Origin: Cryptomeria japonica | Lineage: Eukaryota > Streptophyta > Pinopsida > Cupressales > Cupressaceae | DNA: 64,000 bases | NCBI RefSeq assembly: GCF_030272615.1 | Contig: NC_081415.1 | Span: 185,995,494-186,059,493, forward strand | Reading direction: 5' to 3' | The notes under the pieces: generated by a model | Databases searched by the model: none | Told to the model about the DNA's origin: nothing | What the model saw: the letters and a program-made list of their open reading frames with translations, nothing else | Shown: in pieces, positions 47,201 through 58,795 of the stretch | How the letters are laid out: every line of letters starts with the position of its first letter | Position numbering within the stretch: the stretch's first letter is position 1 | Program-made: the position numbers and the translations under genes

Positions 47201-48524
47201 CAAACACAAATGGGTTTCAAACACCCAAGGTAAATTGAGGAAAAACAGAAAAAACCCCAAAACAATTTTCCAGCAAAACCCATATTGGACCAAAAGGAAC
47301 CATTTTCACCATAATGATGCAACCGTTTTATTTTCTTGAAGAACACAAGCAAATAAGCATAGATCTAAACCCATAAATCCAAAATTAAATCTAAAATTCA
47401 ATTTTACAAGATTGGATCTTTAACAACCAGCATTTGCTTTCAACCAACAGATTATTTCCATGGCAACCAGGAAGACAAATAAGGTAATTCCTACCTCCAT
47501 ACACATTCCTGGAAGAGCTTGAAGGAGAGCCCAACCTACAAGATCCAGAAGAACTTCTTCCCCCCAAAAACCCCCAAAACTCCTCTAAAATATTTTTTTC
47601 CAAAAACATCTTTTTTTTCTCAAAAAAATTCCATTTCCAAAATTTCCAAAAGTTTAGGTTATAAGGAAGAGTTGACCAAAATTTCTTTTTTTTTTGGAAT
47701 TAAAATTTTTATTTAAAATAATTCTCAAAAATAATTCTTTTCCAACTATATCAATAAATTGAATTGCTTTTCCCATTTAAAATTGATTTTCTCACTCAAC
47801 TGAAATTTAACCTTTCTATTTCAAAAATGCCAAAAGATTAAATTAATTCTATTGCAATTAAATTTAAATCTTTCTTTTTCAACAGCATATACAAAATGCA
47901 TTTAATATTCAAAATCAACCATTTAATTGAACTTACTCCCAATTTAAGAGGAGCAATCCAATATCAACGATAATCGCATAACAAAATCCTGATTAATTTA
48001 GTCCATTAATCTTTAATGCATAAACACATATTTAATCAAATTAAATACTAAGGACTAATTAATCAATTTAACCATACACACAAAGCACGCAAACCAAGAA
48101 AGTTGATCAGATAGATGACTCGCAAACCCAACCAAAAGGGAAAATCGATGACGACTGATGATGCTCATTTGAGCACGACTATGGTCAACTAGGGTCTTAC
48201 GACCACCTAATCCAACTCTAAGGATTAAAGAGGTACACTCAAACCTGCAAATCCAGGTGAAGATGAACCTCATAGTCATGCGGCATTGTACCTGAAATCT
48301 CCTGCAACCAAGAGTCATACATGCATACATATATAAACTTAAAGAAAGTGTTAGCTCGATATTAATACCACGAAATAGGAACACTAAACAAATTGCATAC
48401 AACTAGTGTGAAAACCACATCAACAGCTATGCATTAAATCAAACATCTAACTATAACATTATATTAAGATAAACTAACCAAGATTAAACCGAGATGAGAA
48501 ATTGATTAGGGTAGGGGTACTACA
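44231..48524 (-). repeat. 5' LTR of element C, uninterrupted
   Basis: 4,294 bp, from TGTAATGCCTCG to GGGGTACTACA on the plus strand, with TGTA/TACA inverted ends. It is nearly collinear with 30,112-40,645 without the LINE. It preserves the LINE target site undisturbed at about 47,885-47,898. Confidence 0.93.
46787..47050. other. GC-rich block in LTR of element C (right copy)
   Basis: Counterpart of 32,672-32,935. The two differ at more than one base in ten by eye, mostly C/T and G/A changes, against a few per cent in the rest of the LTR. Confidence 0.7.
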
Positions 48525-50288
48525 GGTCAGAAGAAGAAGAAGGTCACTCCAAAGAAGAAATCAAAACCTAAGGCACCAGACACTCTTTCACCGAAAGAGT
48601 TAATAAATGAAATCAACCAAGAAGGTAACCTTTCGAATGTAAATAAATTTTATCATTCTTTCAATGATTCTGATAAGGAAACCATAGAGGAAAGCATTAT
48701 TTTATATCTAGATATATACAAGAGGGAACTCATTGAAGTTATAGATGTTTTGCTGAATGATTTATATTTGAGGTTAGAGGCTAAAAGAATGTCAATAATG
48801 GAGTCAGACAAGAAACTAAAGGTAGAAGCTCTACTTGTTGTACATCTTGTTAACTCCCAGTAGGAAATTCATGATTTAATATCAGAGGCAAATAGAACAA
48901 GTTTTGTGAGTGGTCACCGACAAGTCAGTCTTATGGCTAGTAGAGTCAAAGAAATAGCAGATGAAACAACAGACAAATGCGACATATTTTTTGTTGAGAG
49001 AGTGAAGAAAAAAGAAAAGGACCGATAGAAGGTAGACAAATATTTTGCTAACGTATACCAAAAGGTTGATAAGGGTAAAGGGAAAATTGGCAATATACTG
49101 GATATCATAGTTAAAGATATACTACCTCCACTGGTACATGACACCCCTCTGGTAGTAGCAGAGGCATGGACACAAACTGAAATTGATCTTGAAGAAGAGA
49201 AGGCAGAGGGAATGACAAGAGATGAAACTAATCTAGAGTCAGACATTATTTTTACTATGAATGTGGACAATCAGAACTTCAACATTGTCATGGATAAGGA
49301 AACTTATCAGCCTAACATTGAAACACCGGTAGAAGCAGAAACAAAAAATGGAACTAGAAAAGAACATGAATAGAGTATATCGAAACCGGCAGATAGAAAG
49401 GTTGAAATATAGAATGAGAATAAGGAACAGGTTAAAGATGGAAACAAGAGTGCAGAAGTGGTTAAGGATTCCACAGATGAGAAGAAACCAACTGCGGAAC
49501 CTCACACTCCACCTAGCACTTCCACTATGGACTACAAACCTACTAATGTGATAGATGTACATTTAGATTCCATAAGGAAGATCACTGAATGCAATGCCTT
49601 AGCATTTATGGCCATTGATGATTCTTTATCAATTTTGCAACTCATTGCACCGGATTATAAGATAGATCATATTTTTGGATCTTTAGGTAAATTGGACATA
49701 TTGTCCAAATTCATTGCTTCAAATATTCAAACTATAGATAAAATTAATGAAGAGACTATTAAGGAAAGGATGAATAAGGAGAAAAATGAATTCTTTGATA
49801 AGACTATTAAGGACTTTGCAAAGAAAATTGATTCTTTATTACCGGTACTTAATTCCACTATTATGAAATATAAAGAATTGTATAAGGAAGCATGCAAGCC
49901 TCACCACCTAACAGAAGACATTAATAAGGAGATAAGGAAAACACAAAAAGAGATTGATGATATAGCAGATAATATGATTGTTTCTTTGGAACTTACCTCA
50001 TTTTTGGATCAGGAAATGACAGTTTTTGAGGAAAAGATTGAGAAATTAGAGAAGGAGAAAGCAAGGATAAGAATGAAATCTCGGGAGTTGAAAAATAAAC
50101 TTGGTCCTAGATTGGACAATCTTCTAACACACCGGATTGAGTTGTCTAAAGAAACTATTCAAGGAGAAAGATCACAGGAGAAACAGATGCATTATCTGAC
50201 CAGAATGATCAGACAGACTGAAACAATTATTTCTAATAGCACCAAATTTATGCAGAGTCTTAATCTGATTTTGGTGGATATGTTTTAG
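48525..50288 (+). pseudogene. Copy A, second ORF of the pol-less retrotransposon, 3' piece
   Basis: Resumes after element C. 48,530-49,375 is collinear with 54,350-55,193 in copy B. From 49,458 an uninterrupted 276-residue stretch reads to a TAG at 50,286. It contains a helical domain (ITECNALAFMAIDDSLSILQ, FGSLGKLDILSKFIASNIQ) and long Glu/Lys-rich coiled coil (about residues 95-250). Upstream text is basic (KKKVTPKKKS) then acidic and Pro-rich (DILPPLVHDTPLVV-like). No protease, RT, RNase H or integrase motif occurs. The purine tract and LTR follow at 50,511. It may be structural or a partner of ORF1; this is inference. Confidence 0.7.
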
Positions 50289-50510
50289 ATTGTAAATAAC
50301 CGATTACAGGCTTTAAGGTAAAATTTTGGAATTATTTGATTCTTTTTTACATCCTTTGTCATTGATGTCAAAGGGGGAGTAGTGTATTGAGAAAAATGTA
50401 CAGAAGGGATCATTTGCTCAGGGCGAGCACTCTCATTTTTGGATCAGTTTTTGAACTTCACTTTGGATATCAATTTTTGGATTTTTCTCATGAGTGTTGC
50501 CATCAATGCC

Positions 50511-50522
50511 AAAGGGGAATAT
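50511..50522 (+). other. Polypurine tract of copy A
   Basis: AAAGGGGAATAT directly precedes the LTR terminus TGTTGGCATTACACACTC, so the LTR serves as the 3' LTR of copy A. Confidence 0.8.
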
Positions 50523-51395
50523 TGTTGGCATTACACACTCAAATGAGAATAGTTGATGTTGTCATTGATGGCAACCAACTAGTATTATGGTTCACGAGTT
50601 AGACCAGCAACAAACATCATTTACTGGTACTGGTAGGCACTTCACATTGGCATCCAGTCTACACCAATAGTAGATCATACCGACACTCTAGGATGACTTG
50701 GAACAATAATGTTTTGTATTGTAAAATATATTTTTATTGACGACTTGATATATTGTAAAGACTCATATATGTATGAGATCTTGTAAGTCATTTTGTAATG
50801 TGGTAGTGATGTAATAAGGCAATGTAATGAGTGATATATGAGATATTGTAGGATGGTTGTTTATGCATTTTCATGTATCTATTTTGAAGAGCGAATAAGA
50901 AGCAGAGCAGAGCGATGTTTATTCACTGGCAAGGTTTTTGGTTAAGGTATTTGTTTGAGCTTAAACTGGTACTGAATCAGGCATTGCAAATGCTATTGTA
51001 AAGAAGTACATTGTATTTGGATCTAACCATCCATTTGTAGTCAATGGGAATCCTTTCTATTGTTGAGCAGTGAGCTCTAGGCTGTTGGCCTTCCTGCATG
51101 TTCGGGCCCCTATTGTATAAGTAATATTTATTCATATTGGCCAATGAATAAATATTGTGGGTCACAAATCCCACCAAGATTTCTCCCTTACCAGGTTTCC
51201 TCACCAAAAATATTTGTGTTATGGTGTGCATTGATGGTTGTATTTCTGTTTCTCCTTACTGCTTTATTATTTGTTTAGGGGCATATTAATCTAGGTTGTA
51301 AAGTTGCAACTAAGTTCAAATCTTTCATCTATTGGTTAGACATTGATTCAACCCCCCCCCTCTTAGTGTTTTTGGGACTGTCATAGAATCTAACA
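50523..51395 (+). mobile_element. LTR shared by copies A and B of the pol-less family
   Basis: 873 bp, TGTTGGCATT to GAATCTAACA. A purine tract lies on its left and a PBS on its right, so it is the 3' LTR of A and the 5' LTR of B. Homologous to the solo LTR at 21,429-22,233 in inverse orientation, which confirms both ends. It includes a GTAAAATATATTTTTATTGA-rich stretch and, near its end, a C run (51,352-51,360). Confidence 0.92.
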
Positions 51396-51397
51396 AT

Positions 51398-51409
51398 TGG
51401 TATTAGAGC
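51398..51409 (+). other. Primer-binding site of copy B, tRNA-Met type
   Basis: TGGTATTAGAGC differs at one base from the standard TGGTATCAGAGC and starts two bases after the LTR end. Confidence 0.88.
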
Positions 51410-51421
51410 ATAGTCATCTAT

Positions 51422-52534
51422 TTGCAAAACTCTAACAACTTGAGGAATATTCTGAAACCGGTACCAATGGAAAGTTTGAGACAACAGTTAGAAGGAGCTC
51501 TTGAAGATTTTGATGCTAAAAAATTGAAGAATATCAAACTAGAAGATGATCTCAAAAATGCCCAGGAATTCATTAAAGCACTTCAAGAGAACTTGGTTAT
51601 GGCACAAAATAAGAGCAAGGAACTTCATGAGCAAATGCAGAAATAAGATGATGATGAAAAGGAAACTCTTAGAGATATTGCATAAAAATTGAGAGAGGAG
51701 AACACTAACATGAAGAATAAAATGCAAGATTTAACCATGAGGCTATGTAAGGATAATGAAGACAGAAAGAGGGAATTGACCGAAAGACTTAATGAAAGAG
51801 ATGATGAAACTTTGAGGCTTGGTCATAAAAATGATATGCTAAAGATAGATTTGACTCACATGAAACATGATAAAGAGGAACTTATGAGATAAGTTAGCAT
51901 TCTCGAAAATGAGTTGGTCACTGCAAATGAATACAAAGACAAATTCAAGAAAAGTTCAGAGAAGCTTGATGATATTATGAAAAGTCAAAAACCTGGTGGA
52001 GATATAATTGGACTTCGATTTGAATATGGAGAAAGTTCTTGGACTGCAAACATTCAAGATCACAAAAAACCAGAAAGAGAACATAATGTCTATAAATTCA
52101 ATGGAAAATGTTTTAATTGCAACAAATATTGTCAAAGAGAAAATCAGTGCAGATTTAGGAATAATTAGAATACAAATTTACCCACTAGTCAATATTCCAA
52201 ATGTAATAAAATTGGACATAACTCAAACAATTGCAGAATGAATGTAAAATGCTATGCTTGTGATAGATTTGGACACTTATCTAATCAATGCAGAACACAA
52301 ACTGGTCAAGGTTATTGAAAAGATATTCAACGGAACAATGTAACTTGTTATACATGTAATAAGATTGGGCATATTGCAAGATTTTGCAGAAGTAAGACTG
52401 CATTGGTGAATAATAAAGAATCTAATGACAAAGGCAAGGAAAAAGTGGATGAAGTCAAGCAAGAATTATCTAAACAATGGATTAAGAAGAGAGATCAGAG
52501 AATTGATGAATCTGTCTCTGCATTGGTAGAATAG
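51422..52534 (+). pseudogene. Copy B first ORF: gag-like, coiled coil with four zinc knuckles
   Basis: It starts 12 bases after the PBS, and one frame can be followed to a TAG at 52,532 with several internal stops (for example near 51,643, 51,683, 51,890 and 52,166). Residues ~1-190 are Glu/Lys/Leu-rich coiled coil (SLRQQLEGALEDFDAKKLK, ELTERLNERDDETLRLG). Then come four CCHC-like knuckles. The first (52,109-52,150) has His replaced by Gln, and the second has its first Cys as Tyr. CYACDRFGHLSNQC (52,250-52,291) and CYTCNKIGHIARFC (52,346-52,387) are intact. The C-terminus is charged. This is a nucleocapsid-type protein, and no typical copia capsid motif can be read. Confidence 0.8.
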
Positions 52535-52878
52535 GGTAACCCTCCACAGGCAAAAGATTATTCATCTAACTAAGGAATAATCCTTAGGGGTATGGAAACA
52601 AGTTTAAAATCATGCATTTACCCTTGGTTGATGGTAAGAAGTTATTATTCTTCTTTACCGACAGATATGTGGAGTTTTTCACTTCACAGGCGAAGCATTT
52701 ATTGCGGTTGTAAGTTAATTTTCTGGCTATAAAGGAACTGTAACTTCTCATTTCAACTCACCAAGCATTCAAGCATTCAAGAGAGTGAAATTCCACAAAG
52801 GCATTCTAAAGGCAAAGCAGCAAAGGTCTTTTCAAAGCATTCAAGGTTTTCACAATTTAGATGTATTTATCTTTCGCA
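52535..52878 (+). other. Spacer between first and second ORFs of copy B
   Basis: About 340 bp without an ORF. It has a repeated GCATTCAAG word (near 52,770, 52,780 and 52,838) just before the Met of the second ORF, resembling an untranslated leader. Confidence 0.5.
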
Positions 52879-55193
52879 ATGGCTTCCTCATCCTTTGTTC
52901 CTGAATTTGTAGAAAACCCTACCATTGTTGATAATATAAAATGACCTAGACCAATTTTCAAAATTATCCCTAAAATAGAAAAACTAGATGACTATTGGTA
53001 CATTTTCTAAAATCCTGAAGTGAGTCGTGTTTGCTGAAGACCCTAGGGCATACATACATTGCAACATAGAGAGTTTAGCAACTGAAGATCTGAAGAACAT
53101 GTACATGAATGAAATCACTGATAAGAATGGGGTAGTGAAACCAGAACATAATATTGTTGAGGATTTAGGTTTCATAGATATCCTCCATATACCGTAATTT
53201 TCAGATGAAGTCGTTTGATGTGTCCTTAGCAGGGTTTACAGTGAATTTATATGGCTAGACTCAGTATTTAAGATTACTAAAGAAGCTATAAGGGTTGTTA
53301 CTAGTTTACCCTCCACTAGTTCAAAGCATGACAAGAAGAACAAAATCCCTAACAAAGAGGTTATGAGTTTAATCAGCGCTACATTTGACAACCAGTCACT
53401 TAGGGTCAATGATATAAAGGATAAAAATGTTAAATTTGCTAGCATGGTAATTGGCTATAAAGTTGGTCATATTAATAGTTTGAATTCTATGTCAATTTCT
53501 TGTATTCACAGTGCTCATGAAATGATTTTGAACAATGCTAAGATTGATATTTGTGAATGGCTAAAGGATGAACTATTAGAAAATTTACACAAAATCAAAG
53601 GTGATAAGAAAGTAACCTTCAAATTTGGAAATCTGATTGTCTGTCTAATGCTTTACTTTTCTAAAGATATCCCCGGTATAGGACATAAAGATTTTTCCTA
53701 TGATATTTTTGTTGGAAAATAAATAATGGAGGCAATTACCAGTATGGGATCTAATAGTGATGAGTTGGTGAAAGATTACTTGAAGAAATTCCAAGATAAA
53801 ATGAAACAAAGGGAAAGGATTCTAGGAAGCATTGTAGATAAATATGATAAGAAAGTATGATTTGTAGTAAAAAGAGATGAAATATGGATGGAGGCAGTTA
53901 AAACCAGGATTGTCTAGATTACAAAGATGGGATATGAGATGGATTCTCACATCTTAGATTCAAGTGAAAAAAATCTATTAGATGATCAACCAGAAACTTC
54001 AGAAGAAATTTTTGGTAATGCTGAAACAATAGAGAAGGAAGTTGAGATGCAAAAACAAAGGAAGAAAAGAGAAAATCTAATGAAAGATGCTTCAAAATTG
54101 GTTAAGGAGGTGACAGAAGGATTAATGTATATTAGTGGTATTGCTGATAGTGTGAAAAGTCAATTGGAGCAGAAACTGGTAGCTTACATTTCCCCTGTGG
54201 CTACTTCTTTTGATTCAAACACTAATCAAGTAGCAGAATTCAAGAGAGTGGACAGGAAGAGAAAAAAACCCTCACCAGCATGGTCTCCATCTCCCAAGAA
54301 GTCAAGGACACAAATAAAGAAGAAACAGGCTATAACAGAGCCTAGTGGTTAGAAGAAGAAGGTCACTCCAAAGAAGAAATCAGAACCTAAGGCACCAGAC
54401 ACACTTTCACCAGAAGAGTTAATAAATGAAATCACCCAAGAAGGTAACCTTGGGAATGTAAATAAATTTTATCATTCTTTCAATGATTCTGATAAGGAAA
54501 CCATAGAGGAAAGCATTATTTTATATATAGATATAAACAAGATGGTACTCATTGAAGTTATAGATGTTTTGCCGAATGATCTATATTTGAGGTTAGAGGC
54601 TAAAAGAATTTCAATAATGGAGTTAGACAAGAAACTAAAGGTAGAAGCTCTACTTGCTATACATCCTGTTAACTCCAAATAAGAAATTCATGATTTAATA
54701 TATGAGGAAAATAGAATAGTTTTTGTGAGTGGTCACTGGCAAGTCAGTCTTTGGCCGATAGGGTCAAAGAAATAGCAGATAAAACGATAGACAAATGGGA
54801 CATACTTTTTGTTGAGAGAGAGAAGAAAGAAGAAAAGGACCGACAGAAGGTAGACAAATCTTTTGCTAAGGTATACAATAAGGTTGATAAGGGTAAAGGG
54901 AAAATTGGCAATATACCGGATATCATAGTTAAAGATATCCTACCTCCACCAGTACCGGACACCCCTCTGGTAGTAGCAAAGGCACTGACACAAACTGATA
55001 TTGAGCCTGGAGAGGAGAAGGCAGAGGAAATAACAAGAGATGACACTAATCTAGAGTCAGACATTCTTTTTACTATGAATGTGGATACTTGGGACTTCAA
55101 CATTGTCATGGATAAGGAAACTGCTCAACCTAACACTGAAACACCAGTAGAAGCATAAACTGAAACCGGAACTGGAAAAGAACATGAACAAAG
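52879..55193 (+). pseudogene. Copy B second ORF, long unrecognised protein, 3'-truncated
   Basis: Starts at MASSSFVPEFVENP. It continues, through one frameshift near 53,020 and several stops, into NIESLATEDLKNMYMNEITD, the globular segment shared with copy A (53,264-53,722), a helical stretch (LMKDASKLVKEVTEGLMYI) and a basic patch (RVDRKRKKPSPAW, PKKSRTQIKKKQ). A Glu/Lys-rich region ending TETGTGKEHEQ follows. With the 276-residue end kept in copy A, the intact protein would approach 1,000 residues. I recognise no enzyme motif and cannot name a family. The basic patch could be a nuclear-localisation or nucleic-acid-binding signal. It is interrupted at 55,194 by the right-hand Tat LTR. Confidence 0.65.
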
Positions 55194-56513
55194 TGTCGTT
55201 CTCTTTGTGTGGTGTACCTATTATACTTGTATCTGCAACACAAAACACTCAATAAATTACTATAAGCATGGTTAGAAGATTTAATCAATGAAATGTAAAA
55301 CCATGGCTAATCTACTTATTGCCTCCTAGTAAATACGAGTATGAATTTTGCTCTCAGATCTTATTATGCAAATTCCAATGACTTGACTACACCTAGATGG
55401 AGGATTCAAGATGATAATGATGATGCATTTAAGCTATAAATGAGATTAAGCTAGATGATTCTATTATAAATGCTAAGATTAAGCTAAAATGAACATGATA
55501 ATGATGCTAGAATGATGAACTAGATGCCTATAGTAACAATGCTTATGCTGAAAATAAAATGGGATCATCAAAATGATATCAAAATTAGGACCCTTTGAGC
55601 TCCAAGATGGGGGTTATTTTTAGGATTTTCCAAGGCTAGGGGTGAGTTGGCAAAGATCAATGGTCGAGATTGATTTGAAGATATCAATGGTTGAATTGCA
55701 GGAGGTTGGAGAAGAGGTTGGATGAAAGGGGACAATTGGTGGTAGGTAGGAAAAGGGGTTGGTTGGAAGGAGACACTTAGTGACAAGTGTCATGAAGCTT
55801 TTCTCATGAGAGGGAAAAGTGTCCAATGAGAGGGAACATGGTGGTTAGAATGAATGGGTTAGGTTTAAGAATGGTTAGGTTAGGTGGTTAGAAGTTAGGA
55901 GAATTTGAATTTAGAAATTCAAATAATAGGAAAATGATAATTAATTTCAACAACTCATTATTTAATTTGTTTTAATTAATTAGGGGATTTGGAAGAAATG
56001 ATTTTGATGGGGGATAATTAATTAATTAGAATTAATTAATTAAAGGGAGATTGTTGAAATGAACCTATTTAATAAATCCTTAGATTTATTAATAAGTAGA
56101 GGAATGAGTGAATTTTAATCAAATTGCTAATGAATTTAATTAAATTGGGAATATGGATTAATCGAATAATTGCTTATTCAATTAATTATCTTCAGACCAT
56201 TTTTCGGTGTATACTTTTTGCCCCTCTTTGAAGTGAGGTGTGATGACGCGTTGATTCAAAGAATGATTTCTTTTTGATGATATTGGTTTGATAGGATGCC
56301 CCAGACCTTGGTTGATAAATTGTAGTATGATGATGCGCCCTCGGGAGATCAATTGAGATAATTGATTTGCCAAGTGGTTGGATGATTGCGAGATTGATGT
56401 CCCGATTAGAAAAAGTTTGATTCTGCAACTTTGATTGATGAAAGTGCGAGTTCTTTGATCACAATGGTGTGGGTTCCATTAATAAGATGAGATCAATAAG
56501 ATCTAGATATGGT

Positions 56514-56650
56514 CTGGTTTCAGGAATGACATCTCCTGTATAAGACAAAGATGATCAAAAGCATCTGGTTTCAAGAAAGATATATCATGTATAAGACGTG
56601 ATCAAAATGTATGGTTTCAGGAAGGATACATCCTGTGTAAGACATGATAT
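56514..56650 (+). repeat. ~50-bp tandem repeat, three copies
   Basis: TGGTTTCAGGAATGACATCT-type units at 56,515, 56,566 and 56,612, each with CTGTATAAGAC and GATCAAAA words. It lies in the presumed U3 of the Tat element 3 LTR. Confidence 0.7.
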
Positions 56651-56879
56651 GATAGATCAGATGTGATCGATTGATAGAATGGATTAAGATTGATTGGATA
56701 AAGAACTGATAGTTTGTTGATCTCAGGTTGCAGGATCAATAGATATGCTTGATAGTGATTCGGTTGAGGGGGTAACATAAGATTAGCACTGGGCTGACAA
56801 CATCAGGAGAGATGAGTCATTAGTTTGATTGTGTATACACTTATGATGATGCTTTGATGATTCTTGCAATAGATTTAGC

Positions 56880-57015
56880 CTTATATAAGATGATCTTGAG
56901 ATTTACCCTGTGATAAGATGAGCTTGGATATTTAGCCTTTGATAAGATGAGCTTGTAGGATCCCATGTAAGAATGAAATGCAAGCTAAATGCAAATGCAA
57001 ATGCAAATGAAATGC
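56880..57015 (+). repeat. GATAAGATGAGCTTG repeats and an AATGCAAATGC run
   Basis: Three loose ~32-bp units with ATAAGATGA(G/T)CTTG (56,888-56,960), then ATGCAAATGCAAATGCAAAT near 56,993. Confidence 0.6.
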
Positions 57016-57237
57016 AAAACTACGACTGCACTAGTCACTACATTATTGCTTTTTGTCATCATTGAGCTTTCTGAAATGTGGGAAGTGAATGCAAACATCG
57101 ATGGTATAATTAAACCATGATGACCTAAGCATTTCTTTCTTGATTTTGATATGGCAAGTGAACACAAGCATCGAGGTATAATTAAACAAAGATGACTTGA
57201 GTGTTATTTGCATAAAATGGGCAGTATTAACCATTGG

Positions 57238-58131
57238 TGTAAGGAAGTTAAGTAGCGGAAACAACTTCCTACACTAACCTTGAGAGGAGGGTAATGCAAA
57301 ACTTTTTTAGATCATTACAACAGTTACAGAAAATAGAAATAGATATAATAGCAATCATACCACAACACAGTGATTTACGTGGGGAAAACCCTTTTGGGAG
57401 AAAAACCCCACCCTCCAAAAGCAGCTCAATATTTTATTCAGCAATCAAAAACAGATTACAACATACTTGCAGAGCAAGCTCTTCGCAGGAGTATCACTAA
57501 TCAGAGATTCAGAGGCAACTCAATAGCCATAGGACTCTTACACACAACCTCTATCTCACACACCTCATAAATAGGAGATACAATACAAGAAACCGTCAAA
57601 CGGTATTACAAAACCATGGGCTAAAACCACCCAATAAAGTGTAGCCGACCTTATCTCCCTTCTACATTCCCTATGACATGTTAAAGCACACATCAACACA
57701 TGTATCTCCCTTTTACAGCTCATTTATGTATCCGATACAAATTATTTTTCCTATTTCAGGAGTACAAACTTCTGGAGGCCATAACTTGAGAACCGGGTGT
57801 CCGATTGATGAACCGTTTGAAGCACCGGAAAGCTCGCGAAGTGCTCTATCACCTTGTAACCCGCTTCACTGGTTACGGCCACTTTTCAGGGCATTTCGGA
57901 GCCTCTAAAGTCCCCAAAATTAAGTTTAAATATTTTATTGCACCCCTCCAAGACGAAAACTTTAATATCTTCAAAACTAGCTGTGACCTTGCAACGAAAC
58001 TTTACCGGAATGCTTATCTAGCCAACCAGAAGCTTCAGGGAGAGTTTCGCACCATTTCGTGCTCAAATGAAAACTTACTATAAATAGTAACCTCACATAA
58101 ATGCAAGGTTGAGACACCATTTTTCTCAACA
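57238..58131 (-). mobile_element. Solo LTR with ATTGG target duplication
   Basis: 894 bp, TGTAAGGAAG to TTTCTCAACA on the plus strand, flanked by perfect ATTGG at 57,233-57,237 and 58,132-58,136. TGTTGAG at the minus-strand start and the CTCCTATTTATGAGG plus GTTTTTCTCCCAAAAGGG segments fit a copia-type LTR read on the minus strand. Its left end is nearly palindromic (GTGTAAGGAAGTT and AACTTCCTACAC, 57,237-57,277). No PBS or purine tract adjoins it. The family differs from the A/B LTR. Confidence 0.88.
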
Positions 58132-58499
58132 ATTGGTATATGCAAATTGGAAATGTCTTCAATGATACTCTACTGATCATGTCCTGAGACATATTTGCAC
58201 CTACTAATGATCAATTTATAGATAGTAGACAAGAAAAATATCATGTTCCCTCCTTGTTCCTCTAGTTAGAGACATCCTGGATTCACTCAGAAATCATTAT
58301 TCAAAAGATAGCATTTATTGAAAAATGTGTGATGTGCTTAGACTAACGTGCGATAGCTTGATCGTTAATAATGTGATTTCATATTTAACGTTGGATGTGT
58401 CTTAGTGTTTTCGCTTGACCAGTGTTGTCTAGCTGTTGTTTTACCTGTTTGATTAAGCGTGAAATGATCGTTTAAGTTTTGCCCCCAGCTAGGTGTAGG

Positions 58500-58795
58500 A
58501 TTTTTCCCCAAGCTTAGAAATAATTATGATATACCCAGTGATCCAAACCATGGCGGGAGGTTAGCTGCAGTGGCCGTGTTTGCAAAAAAGCTTATGATGG
58601 ATATGAATAATGCTGATGGAAATGAATGCAAGCTGAAATATGCATGAACTAATAGATGGAAGAGCTAACTGACAGTTAGTGCCTATTTGCCAGGTTTTCA
58701 CCGTATGTTTTTATTGCACTTTTTCTGATATATTTTTTTTTAAAAAAACATTTTTTTGCTGATTTTTCACTGTTTTTGGAATTTTTACTGATTTT
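58500..58795. other. Spacer 3' of Tat element 3 pol
   Basis: About 300 bp between the pol stop (58,796) and the purine tract (58,477-58,490), T-rich on the plus strand (58,725-58,800). Element 1 has a comparable ~340-bp interval between its pol stop and its CTGGGGGCAA. Element 3 thus lacks the long 3' region that may exist in element 1. Confidence 0.5.

Larger units (their letters stand above)
30112..48524 (-). mobile_element. LARD-like LTR retrotransposon (element C)
   Basis: The minus-strand order is 5' LTR (48,524 to 44,231), PBS (44,228-44,216), interior (44,230-40,646), polypurine tract, then 3' LTR (40,645 to 30,112). The flanks are a 5-bp duplication with one mismatch, AGTCA (30,107-30,111) and GGTCA (48,525-48,529). 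LTR length is 4,294 bp, and subtracting the LINE and its target copy from the other LTR also gives 4,294 bp. The 3,585-bp interior has no gag or pol. LARDs are known with LTRs of about 4.5 kb and interiors of about 3.5 kb. A few differences per 100 bp separate the LTRs by eye. It splits copy A. Confidence 0.92.
55194..58476 (-). mobile_element. 3' LTR region of the right-hand Tat element (element 3)
   Basis: On the plus strand it starts TGTCGTTCTC, directly replacing copy B. It is internally interrupted by a solo LTR (57,238-58,131). On the minus strand its layout parallels the LTR of Tat element 2: an ATTAATTAA-rich U3 (near 55,960-56,150), an ACACTTGTCACT segment (near 55,785) and a degraded TATA context (about 55,613-55,630). 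The right limit is set by a CTGGGGGCAA purine tract at 58,477-58,490, but no clean TG terminus is visible there. Boundaries are therefore inferred. Confidence 0.55.
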
